A stretch of DNA of 64,000 bases, taken from Branchiostoma floridae. Its lineage: Eukaryota > Chordata > Leptocardii > Amphioxiformes > Branchiostomatidae. The notes under the pieces are model-generated. The model did not search any database and had not been told where the DNA came from. It saw nothing but the letters and a program-made list of their open reading frames with translations. Where the stretch lies: contig NC_049987.1 of NCBI RefSeq assembly GCF_000003815.2, forward strand, positions 21,710,187 through 21,774,186, in the 5' to 3' direction. The first letter of the stretch is position 1, and every line of letters begins with the position of its first letter. Shown piece after piece: positions 45,801 to 53,247 of the stretch. Made by a program: the position numbers and the translations under genes.

Positions 45801-48327
45801 GGAAACATTCCTGTCCCTGGTGCTGAACACCCCTTCCTCAACACAGGTAGGCAGACATCCCTGTCCTTAGTGCTGAACAACATCCACACACACTGGTCAC
45901 AATGGACCTCGGAGCTCAGAGCTATTGGCCTGGTCAGTTTGGCAGCGCTTGAACCCCACTGTTACACACCGAGAGGTTCCCCTACGGTATCCGTCAGTCC
46001 ACTGGGACAAATTTGTGGCTTCGGGGCCAAGCCGGGGTACACCCCTATGGGTTCTGGTGCAAATATAGCCTGGAATCCAACCGTATTATAGCTCCCTAGT
46101 CTCTTCTGTCCTCTCCATATGATATTTGCGGGCTAAAGAGGACAAAATAGACTCGGGAGCTATAATACAGTTAGATACCAGGCTAGTGCAAATGTGGCCA
46201 AAGTATTATCCCCCTGCGGCTATTCCGTTATTTTGATGTCTGCGATTGTTCATTCCTTGACAAAGACTGTTGCTGTTCAGTCGAAAATTTGGGTGAGTCC
46301 AATTTTTGTGTTGGAAATTGCATTCTAACTACATTGTAGTTCAAAATGTCTAGATAATGTATAGATGTGATGGTTGTCCTAACCTGAATGACATGCTGAA
46401 TTTCCAGCCTGCGACGATCCGCCTTTCATGAACAACACCGTCAGGTTCAACTGCGAGCCCCCCTACGACCAGCAGGAGGTCTGCGTCTACTCATGCATCA
46501 CGCCGGGGTTCCACTTGTTCGAGGGGACCAACTCCTCCTCCACGGCCACGTGTTTGGACGGGAACTGGCACGGGCCCTTCATGTCATGCAACTGTAACTT
46601 TCAAGCATCAATGCCATCATCCTACGCAGGGACATCTAACAGCCAAACTGCCTGTCTGGATGTGCCCTGCTTTTTTTTCTATTTTGCTTTTGGACAGACG
46701 AGGACAATGTGGCACTGCACTCAAGTTTTAGTAACTTATATTAACATTGCCACATACAAGGTACAGACAGAAGGTACCCATTTTTACACCTGAGTAAAGT
46801 GAAGAAGGTCGTGTAAAGTGCCTTTCGCAAGGGCACAACGTCGGGGCGGGGCACGGCGGGGATCGAACTCAGAACCTCTTGGTTCCGAGCCGAACGCTCT
46901 ACCAGTTACGCCACGCCCGACGCCAACCTGCTCTTTCAACCGTGACCCTTAGTTCCTGACCGCCCTGCTTATTAGTATTAATGTATTCCACAGGAACTAA
47001 GGGTGACGGTTGAAAGAGCAGGGTACATCCAGACAAGCACTTTGGCTGTTAGATGTCCCTGCGTAGGAGGATGCTTTTAAGTAGATGCAGGGCCTGGATA
47101 AAGATGCTATTTAAAAAAAAACCCTTGCTTTATTATTACTACCAACGTTGATGAAGGGTAGACACCCAGTTTAGGCTTACGGTCACATTTTCAACCCTGG
47201 CAGCTTTCGGGGGCGAAAAGAATGACATAAAAGACATTAAAATACACAAAATGTCAAAATAAGATTCATCGGCATGATTTCTGTATATCTATAGGTATAC
47301 ATTTTAATTTTTCGCTTCTTAAAAGATCCCGACCGCGCCCCGATTTGGAAATATGACCGATGCGTTACACGGCGCCACGTGTTTTACGTGTGTGTTTTGT
47401 GACGTTTTTATACAACATTTTAGTGGGTCGTGTTTTTAGCTCTTCTCCGGCAGTTCATGTGACGAAATGAACTGAAAAAAGAGCAAAACACCACAAAAAC
47501 ACACGTAAAACTAGCCTTAACTCTGCTTGGATATGACTTCAAGGGTACATCCCACTTCTTTTGTGCCCATGTAGATCTGCATTTCGCAAACCCTAACTTG
47601 ATCCATATAAACTTATTTTCAGTAACGTAAAAATGCTATGGTGCAGGCTGGGTGGCAGCCTATTTAACTACCGGGCCTCCCATACTCGCTCGTGTAGGAA
47701 GCCCGGTACACTAACTAGGCTGACACCCAGGCTAGCTCTGGAGTACAACAGCAGCTGGATGTTAGATATATAAACTGACATACATATTTGTCGTATTGGC
47801 TCTCGCCAGCATAAGCATATCATCTTTAGATCAGACTTACTTTCTAAGAGCTGCTGGATCCCGGTCCCAGATCTTACTCCAACCATTGCTTAATCTATGT
47901 AACGCTAGTTCACCTTTATCCGCGGGGTATCCTATATCCGTTTTTATATCAAACTGCAATATATTCGATATATTGCAGTTTAAAACCACCGTCCGTCAAC
48001 ATGACATCCCTAAGTAACAACGGATATAGGCTAATCCTCGGATAAAGGTGAACTAGCGTCACCCTAAGCGTGTGATACACAATTATAATACATTCTTCTC
48101 CCCCAGCGGATTGCCCGGAGCCAATTGTGAACCCGGGGGTCGCCATGATGGGACCAAGCTGCGAAGCACCCTACATCACCGGAGACATGTGCTTCTTCGA
48201 ATGCCTAGATGAGGAAGGACTGAACATCGGCGACCACGACATGTCGTGTTTTGATGGCGTATGGATCCATGCAGACACAGATACGGAAGGGACCCCCCTC
48301 ATCTGTAAGGGGCACTATCGCCAGTAA
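36694..48327 (+). CDS. Secreted C-type lectin-like protein with two sushi-type domains
   Basis: Exons 36694-36832, 39190-39352, 43274-43308, 46408-46593, 48107-48327; all phases match and give 247 aa. Exon 1 is a signal peptide (MSRLAVGVLVLAAAGLLSHR) followed by an acidic, His-rich linker. Exon 2 starts a long-form C-type lectin domain (CPEGYEEFEGYCYYF, then AAAQCEAMDGRLAAP). Exon 3 supplies only its end (SELPFICMHAP). Exon 4 is a Cys-rich CCP/sushi-like module with symmetric phase 1-1. Exon 5 is a second Cys-rich, sushi-like module ending CKGHYRQ-stop. The central lectin segment, with the WIG core, the sugar/Ca2+ site and the third conserved Cys, is missing; nothing between 39353 and 43273 encodes it. 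Family role would be carbohydrate recognition or innate immunity; with this gap, ligand binding is doubtful. Confidence 0.8.
37731..37749 (+). repeat. Poly-G tract in lectin intron 1
   Basis: An uninterrupted run of about 19 G. Length is likely to be unreliable in the assembly. Confidence 0.9.
39335..40500 (+). repeat. Minisatellite grown from the lectin exon 2 donor
   Basis: Units of about 34 bases with the core TTCTTCTACAGAACAGTGTG then AGTGGAGTTTTGAG run from the end of exon 2 (AGTTCTTCTACAGAGCAGTG then TGAGTT) to about 40030, and resume at 40268-40500. There are roughly 25-28 copies. The founder unit overlaps the coding end (EFFYRAV) and the GTGAGT donor, so most copies carry a potential GTGAGT donor. 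Confidence 0.9.
40548..40706 (+). repeat. (CA)n and (GA)n microsatellite in lectin intron 2
   Basis: CACACA and GAGAGA runs. The overlapping frames on both strands are simple-sequence artefacts. Confidence 0.95.
41273..41524. mobile_element. Mariner-like MITE (252 bp) with TA flanks
   Basis: Long inverted repeats of about 75 bp begin CGAGGGGTGATCAATAAGTT on the left and end with the complement at 41524. The element is flanked on both sides by TA (41271-41272, 41525-41526), the target of Tc1/mariner transposases. It has no transposase. Confidence 0.88.
42594..42765. mobile_element. MITE with CTCCAAGCAGAAGTT ends
   Basis: Arms of about 45 bases: left CTCCAAGCAGAAGTTCGGCT and a T-run followed by ACGTGTTTTAGGCG. 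The right-arm complement ends CCAAACCTCTGCCTGGAG. Related to 35693-35850 and possibly 12430-12560. Confidence 0.75.
43403..43587. mobile_element. TAGCCT foldback element
   Basis: Opens TAGCCTGGGTACCATTCGG and closes with CCGGATGGTACCCAGGCTA, 185 bp. The flanks share TGGAGC on both sides (43394 and 43588), consistent with a decayed 9-bp duplication. It lies just downstream of the 35-base lectin exon 3. Confidence 0.75.
43677..43857. mobile_element. TAGCCT foldback element
   Basis: Opens TAGCCTCTACTAGATTCTAC and closes with GAAGCTGGTAGAGGCTA, 181 bp. Both sides are flanked by related CATACGGAC/GTATACGCA sequence, as if inserted into an older repeat. Confidence 0.7.
43930..44120 (+). repeat. 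Minisatellite GGAACCAGTCCGAACCGGTTA
   Basis: About nine units of 21-23 bases with internal palindromic AACCGGTT and CCGTACCGG words. Lies in lectin intron 3. Confidence 0.93.
44387..44585. mobile_element. MITE, TTAGGCCTACGTCAC family (copy 1)
   Basis: Diverged copy: TTAGGCCTGGGTCCCAATT then GGGCCCGGCCGGGTAGCTTTC at the left, and the inverted counterpart ending GGGACCTAAG at the right. The inner strand has the family's ACGATAAGAAAAGC...ACACACAGAACG word pattern. Confidence 0.7.
45174..45495 (+). repeat. Two-copy tandem repeat of about 165 bp
   Basis: Blocks CTACACACCGGCG, GTCTACACACAAGCA, ATCGATCTG and GGTCGAA followed by GACG(G/A)AGTTTT occur in the same order at 45174-45312 and 45340-45495. 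Confidence 0.75.
45690..45798 (+). repeat. (CA)n microsatellite
   Basis: Poly-C and poly-A run followed by CACACA. Lies in lectin intron 3. Confidence 0.95.
46066..46185. mobile_element. TAGCCT foldback element with 9-bp flanks
   Basis: 120-bp hairpin opening TAGCCTGGAATCCAACCGTA and closing with the complement CAGTTAGATACCAGGCTA. Flanking repeats GTGCAAATA (46057-46065) and GTGCAAATG (46186-46194) match at 8 of 9 bases. Confidence 0.85.
46603..47081. mobile_element. Composite foldback next to lectin exon 4
   Basis: Outer arms of about 60 bases (AAGCATCAATGCCATCATCC at the left; its diverged complement GTAGGAGGATGCTTTT at the right) enclose a SINE. A second inner hairpin also lies within (CTGCTCTTTCAACCGTGACC at 46928 against GGGTGACGGTTGAAAGAGCAG ending 47022). 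The left arm begins only about ten bases after the exon 4 donor. Confidence 0.8.
46800..46925 (-). mobile_element. tRNA-derived SINE nested in foldback
   Basis: On the minus strand it begins GGGCGTGGCGTAACTGGTAG (A box TGGCGTAACTGG) and carries the B box GAGTTCGATCC. It is followed by a GAAAGGCACTTTACACGACC body word. It differs from the NUP43-intron SINE family. Confidence 0.8.
47171..47368. mobile_element. MITE, TTAGGCCTACGTCAC family (copy 2)
   Basis: TTAGGCTTACGGTCACATTTTC at the left, GGCAGCTTTCGGGGGCGAAA just inside, and GATTTGGAAATATGACCGA at the right. About 200 bp, in lectin intron 4. Confidence 0.75.
47380..47530. mobile_element. Hairpin element with TTTTACGTGTGTGTTTTGTG arms
   Basis: The left-arm word pairs with CACCACAAAAACACACGTAAAA at the right. 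An inner stem GCAGTTCATGTGACG/CGAAATGAACTG sits at the centre. The right edge runs into AACTCTGCTTGG, resembling the AAGCAGAGGTT ends. Confidence 0.6.
47648..47732. mobile_element. Short foldback related to TAGCCT family
   Basis: GGCTGGGTGGCAGCCTATTT at the left pairs with AGGCTGACACCCAGGCT at the right. Central GCCCGG hairpin. 85 bp. Confidence 0.6.
47903..48058. mobile_element. Palindromic MITE before lectin exon 5
   Basis: ACGCTAGTTCACCTTTATCC at the left is mirrored by GGATAAAGGTGAACTAGCGT at the right, about 155 bp overall. A perfect inner palindrome lies at 47951-47981 (arms AAACTGCAATATAT). It ends about 50 bases before exon 5. A diverged relative lies at 48330-48515. Confidence 0.85.
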
Positions 48328-48329
48328 AC

Positions 48330-48515
48330 CTAGTTAGCCTTTATGCGGGTGTAACCTTTATCCGTTGCGTTAAAAACAGGATACTATCAAACTGCACTGC
48401 AGTATTTCGAAAATATTGCAATTTAAAATCGCCAACCGTCGACTTGATGTCCCTAAGTACCCTTTAGAAAACGGACATAGGTTACCCCACTGATTAAGGT
48501 TAACCAGCGTTATCT
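48330..48515. mobile_element. Diverged relative of the palindromic MITE, after lectin exon 5
   Basis: Shares AACCTTTATCCG, ATATCAAACTGCA-type core, the GTCGACTTGATGTCCCTAAGT block and GATTAAGGTTAACCAGCGTTA with 47903-48058. The two copies bracket the terminal lectin exon. Confidence 0.75.
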
Positions 48516-48625
48516 CCTTTCTTTCTTTCTTTCTTTCTTTCTTTCATTCTTCTTTCTTTCCGCTTTCTTTCTTTCTTTCTTTCTGTCTTTCTTTCTTTCT
48601 GTCTTTCTTTCTTTCTTTTCTTCAG
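48516..48625 (+). repeat. (CTTT)n microsatellite
   Basis: CTTT repeats with scattered G and A interruptions. The antisense Lys/Arg-rich frame is an artefact. Confidence 0.95.
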
Positions 48626-49229
48626 TCTGCCTAACCTCAGACTGAGGACGAAGCGTTTTTTTGTCATTTGATAGTAGGGCAATGCGGCTTCGCTTCGGGT
48701 TGCATATCTAGACAAGCACACCAGGTTACCTCTACTCTTCCTGATAAGAACTTGCAATTGGTTTCTTTACGTGCGGAGGTTTAGCACTTGAGGCTAATGC
48801 ACGAAGTTCCCTCATATACGGGGACGCCTGCTTTACGTCACCATCAGAAATGACGAATACAACACGTCATTTTGGATGTTAACGTGAGGCTGTATGTCTA
48901 TATATTAACATCATATTGTATATACAATCACAGGTTGGCCAAGCTAGAATCAACCGTGCACGTGCTGGTGACATTCTAGAAGTAATGATGGATTTTCCGT
49001 ACCTGGCACATACTAGACAGATATCCTGCAGGTTATATTTTGAAAAGGGGGGGTGGGCGTTCACGGGTAGTTTACAGGCTATTTTCTGGCATGGCCCCTA
49101 CGTGGCCCCGTGGGACGCCCTACGGTTCCCGGGCTATTTTGGGGGCAAGGCTGGGTCCCTGAATTTTTTTTTTCAAACTCGGAGTTAAAAATAATCTCGA
49201 GACCCAGCAAAATAATGCACGTCGTGACC

Positions 49230-49622
49230 TAACCGTGAAAACGCAGACTAAAATGAGTCCCCTGTTTTAGGCCCTTATCCACCACATACTAGAAAGAGAC
49301 CCAGACTAAAAGTGAGTCCCATGTTTCAGGTCCTTATCCACCTCATACTAGAGATCCAGACTAAAACTGAGTCCCCTGTTTCAGGCCCTTATCCACCTCA
49401 TACTAGAGATCCAGACTAAAACTGAATCCCCTGTTTCAGGCCCTTATCCACCGCATACTAGATGGAGACCCAGACTAAAACTGAGTTCCCTGTTTCAGGT
49501 CCTTATACATGTACACCTCATACTAGAGATCCAGACTAAAACTGAGTCCCCTGTTTCAGGTCATTATCCACCTCGTACTAGATGGAGAACCAGACTAAAA
49601 ATGAGTCTCCTGTTTCAGGTGA
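49230..49622 (+). repeat. Tandem repeat of about 58 bp (seven copies)
   Basis: Units contain CCAGACTAAAACTGAGTCCC, CTGTTTCAGG, CCTTATCCACCTCATACTAG. Each carries an acceptor-like CTGTTTCAG. It leads directly into the 24-bp minisatellite. Confidence 0.9.
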
Positions 49623-49745
49623 ATAGTGCGTGAGAAGACCAGCCGGATCAGCACACCTGGTGAGACTGTCGGAATCTCCTCTCCGTGTAGAACAGCGGTA
49701 CGAGACCAACACCGCCTGAACCGTCACACTGGCGATCTGACATGG

Positions 49746-50480
49746 AGTAAACTTAGTCTCAGAACATGGAGAAAACTTAGTCTCAGAACATGGAGAAAAC
49801 TTAGTCTCAGAACATGGAGAAAACTTAGTCTCAGAACATGGAGAAAACTTAGACTCAGAACATGGAGAAAACTTAGTCTCAGAACATGGAGAAAACTTAG
49901 TCTCAGAACATGGAGAAAACTTACTAGTAGTCTCAGAACATGGAGAAAACTTACTAGTAGTCTCAGAACATGGAGAAAACTTACTAGTAGTTTCAGAACA
50001 TGGAGAAAACTTAGTCTCAGAACATGGAGAAAACTTAGTCTCAGAACATGGAGAAAACTTAGTCTCAGAACATGGAGAAAACTTAGTCTCAGAACATGGA
50101 GAAAACTTAGTCTCAGAACATGGAGAAAACTTAGTCTCAGTACATGGAGAAAACTTAGTCTCAGAACATGGAGAAACTTAGTCTCAGAACATGGAGAAAA
50201 CTTAGTCTCAGAACATGGAGAAAACTTAGTCTCAGAACATGGAGAAAACTTAGTCTCAGAACATGGAGAAAACTTAGTCTCAGAACATGGAGAAAACTTA
50301 GTCTCAGAACATGGAGAAAACTTAGTCTCAGAACATGGAGAAAACTTAGTCTCAGAACATGGAGAAAACTTAGTCTCAGAACATGGAGAAAACTTAGTCT
50401 CAGAACATGGAGAAAACTTAGTCTCAGAACATGGAGAAAACTTAGTCTCAGAACATGGAGAAACTTAGTCTCAACTCATG
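49746..50480 (+). repeat. 24-bp minisatellite, about 30 copies
   Basis: Unit TTAGTCTCAGAACATGGAGA plus AAAC, nearly identical between copies. Some units are 30 bp with an added ACTAGT, and two are 23 bp. Because the unit length is divisible by three it stays open and gives a 280-codon frame with no coding significance. No unique spacers, so not CRISPR. Confidence 0.96.
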
Positions 50481-50830
50481 GATGTACTGATGGATTTAAT
50501 ACCCGTGCAGTCCTTCTGAAGTTGTAGAAACGTTTTGTTGTCCAAATGCACAACAAAAATGACCAAGATGGTTAACATTGCTCACAGATGTAATGTGAGG
50601 TCAAGCCTTAGACTGGCAAATTAGTCATTAAACTGCCAGGGAATGAATCCGGTGTCTGTTATTGTATACGTAATTGTTCACACGTAAACTTCAAGCAGAT
50701 GTTGGGAGTCTAAACCGTTAGGTTATCCTAGCTGCTCATTTCTGTGATCGTGAAAATCCGCCCCTCAAGCTAGGAAAACGTGACGATTCAGCCTTCCATA
50801 CATCTGCTTGGATATAAGTACACGCGCTTC

Positions 50831-51040
50831 TTAGGCTAACGTCGCATTGCCAAACAGGGACCCGGACGGGCTGTTTGTGGAAACGAAAATAGAAATGTAT
50901 ACATATACACAAATATACACAAATAATGCCCATGACTGTTCTCTTTACGTTTTGTATAGTTTGGCGTCTTTTATACCATACATTTCGTTCCCGAAAGCTG
51001 CCCGGCCGGGCCCCGGTTTCGAAATGTGACGTAGGCCTAA
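50831..51040. mobile_element. MITE, TTAGGCCTACGTCAC family (copy 3)
   Basis: TTAGGCTAACGTCGCATTGCC at the left. At the right, GAAAGCTGCCCGGCCGGGCC and TTCGAAATGTGACGTAGGCC with final TAA. 210 bp, well preserved on the right side. The interior has ACATATACACAAATATACAC. Confidence 0.82.
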
Positions 51041-52092
51041 CACACACGTATTGAGTAAGGTTGTATTCAGGCATGGACTTTACGGATAAATAATTATAAG
51101 GCACGACAAAGAACATTCGACGTTTCAATCACACTTTGCCAATCTTCTCAAAACCCTGTTTTGTCTGCAGAATGCAGATATTACGGCCCACTGGTCCTGA
51201 ATATAGAGTGTACATATTTAGCCCAACCCCAATTTTGTTAGGCCCCCTTTCCACTAGACGGCGATCGCGCTGCGCTCTCACTGCGACCTAAATAGGATAT
51301 GTGTAATCTTCACTTTCACACTTGGTACATCATACAAAACGTATCGTACAAAGTGTGACTGAGAAGACAACAAAACACACAAGGTGTAAAAAGATTCGTT
51401 TATTTTCTATAGAATTCGTTGAGCGATCTGTCAAATTTGAGGTCGCAGAGAGAGCGCGGAGAGAGTGCCGTCCTAGTGGAAAGGGGGTATTAGCAACAGG
51501 ACTGACGTATGCGTCATTAAACAACTTTGCTCAAATGCGATCCTTCGGAGAGAGAGGGCCGGCATGTTTGTCATTTGTCATGGTTCAGAGTTACTGACAT
51601 TGGCTAACTGCAAACAAAAATTGGTTTTCCCGAGAAGTATCGTACTCTGGGACTACTCATTGCCACCAAGTACTGCAGGGAAATCCTCATTGGACAGCTT
51701 CAAATAATGCTTACAGTATACAGCTAGTTGTACAAAGTAAAGGCTATGTGTGACAGGTCTTTCAGTGGAATATAACCAGCTGCTGCCGTGCCGAGCGCGT
51801 GCGTGCAAACCCGGTGTATTACGACGAAGGGCGGTTAAACTGGCTATAGTATAGAGATACACGTACAGAAGCTGATGTGTCATACCAAAGTGCTGTTTTT
51901 TATACTGGCTATAGAGATACACGTACAGAAGCTGATATGCCATACCAAAGTGCTGTTTTTTATTTACCAGCGATACCGATACAGATACAGATACGGAAGC
52001 AGGTGTTTTACGCCGAAGCACGGTAGTAATACCAGCTATGCAGATATAGATAGAGATACAAATAATGTAATACTACATGTACACAATAACGT

Positions 52093-52410
52093 TAGCCTCT
52101 ACCGGGCTCTCTGGATCGTTGGTTAAATAGTAGAACATTGACAAGTAGAGGGAATAGTGTGCTAGGGGAGTCGGTCAGCCAGAGGACCCAAGGATCCCTA
52201 GCACACCATTGCAGTAGAAGCCGCTTAATTGCACTGCCTATTTGCCAGTGAATTCCGTGCAATTATCCAGCTGGACTGCACCAGTTTGGGATTTCTTGCA
52301 GTTAACAGAAGTGTGCGTTAATCCGTTGTGCAATTATCTGGCTTAAACTGTACCTCTAGATCTATAATTTCTACTATTGACCAACGACCTGCGGAGCCTG
52401 GTAGAGGCTA
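52093..52410. mobile_element. TAGCCT foldback carrying a nested pogo-like MITE
   Basis: Left arm TAGCCTCTACCGGGCTCTCT then GGATCGTTGGT, right arm with ACCAACGACCTGCGGAGCCT and GGTAGAGGCTA. Inside (about 52212-52360) is CAGTAGAAGCCGCTTAATTG sequence with repeated GTGCAATTATC words, a pogo/Tigger-like MITE also seen at 63582-63730. Confidence 0.7.
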
Positions 52411-52619
52411 CTGTATAAAAGTCTCGATGCCTGAACTCCGGTCTTGGTGACATGCCCGACCTGTAGGTCACTTTCTACCAAACGAGCAACTATTGGCTGT
52501 TGGTCATCACGGAAGAATAGTTGTCATGATCAATGAATGAATGAATGTATGAGGAGGCTATTTGATCACCACAACACCCCGGAACGCAAATAAGTCAGGA
52601 AGTTACCGTGAGGGGTACA

Positions 52620-53233
52620 GCCCACAGACTCATTCAAGTCGCAGCGAGGACACAACCGACTACAGATCCTGTAAAGATTACAGGTAAGAGCGGTGACTCT
52701 ATCTTTTTAAGGAATCTTGAGACGTTATAAAAAGATCTCAAGATCCTCATGAAAAATTTCAATATTGACTCGAAACGTCTCAAGATCTACCGCAAAGTCT
52801 CAAGATTTTTTGATTTTCCTACCCGCGGCGCAGTGAGACTGCCACCGTACGGCTCTAGCTCTGCGGAGGTTACTTTTGGAAAATCATATTTCGGAACAGA
52901 TCCTATGTGCTTTCAGTTCCTATGTGCCATGTTCCCGTGTGTCCTAGCCGCGGTGTGTGCCGCCCTGTTCGGCCCTAGTGAGGTCTTAAGTTTCGAGGAA
53001 AAGAAATAATATTTCGGAACAGATCTAAGTTTCTATTATCCAAAATTCTTAAATACTCTCCTTTCTGTTCACAGTTCCTATGTGCCATGTTCCTGTGTGT
53101 CCTAGTTGCGGTGAGACTCTGCCACCCTGTTCGGTTCCTGTGAAAGTCTTGATAATCATTTTCAAGGAAAAGAAATCAGATTTTGGGAAAGATTTTTACT
53201 ACCCAAGATTCTTACCCTGATTTCTGTCCACAG
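52620..53233 (+). repeat. 5' UTR exon and two decayed copies of the esterase signal-peptide exon
   Basis: A likely leader exon ends at about 52682 before GTAAGAG. Two copies of the next exon's start follow, at about 52908-52990 and 53065-53150, each with a TTCAG or CACAG acceptor, GTTCCTATGTGCCATGTTCC and GTGTCCTAG. The functional third copy begins at 53234. Copy 1 encodes MFPCVLAAVCAALFGPSEV then stops. Copy 2 is frameshifted. The unit is about 157-160 bases. Confidence 0.85.
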
Positions 53234-53247
53234 TTCCATCGCCTACC

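Larger units (their letters stand above)
48626..52620. other. Repeat-rich intergenic region, lectin to carboxylesterase
   Basis: No gene is supported. Beyond the two minisatellites and the elements annotated separately, 51840-52020 holds two near copies of ATAGAGATACACGTACAGAA then GCTGAT...CATACCAAAGTGCTGTTTTT. Confidence 0.5.

Noticed and set aside
45501-46091. 196-codon frame
   Set aside because: It runs through a CA microsatellite and into a foldback element, with no domain.
46840-46925. Functional tRNA gene on the minus strand
   Set aside because: A and B boxes are present, but it is followed by a SINE-type body and nested in a foldback element.
49626-50468. 280-codon repetitive frame (RTWRKLSL repeats)
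   Set aside because: It results from a 24-bp minisatellite whose period is divisible by three; the second frame is equally open, and there is no start or splice context.
49746-50480. Possible CRISPR-like array
   Set aside because: Units are contiguous with no unique spacers, and the genome is animal.
52749-53009. Small secreted protein (MFPCVLAAVCAALFGPSEV...)
   Set aside because: It is a decayed duplicate of the esterase signal-peptide exon rather than a separate gene.
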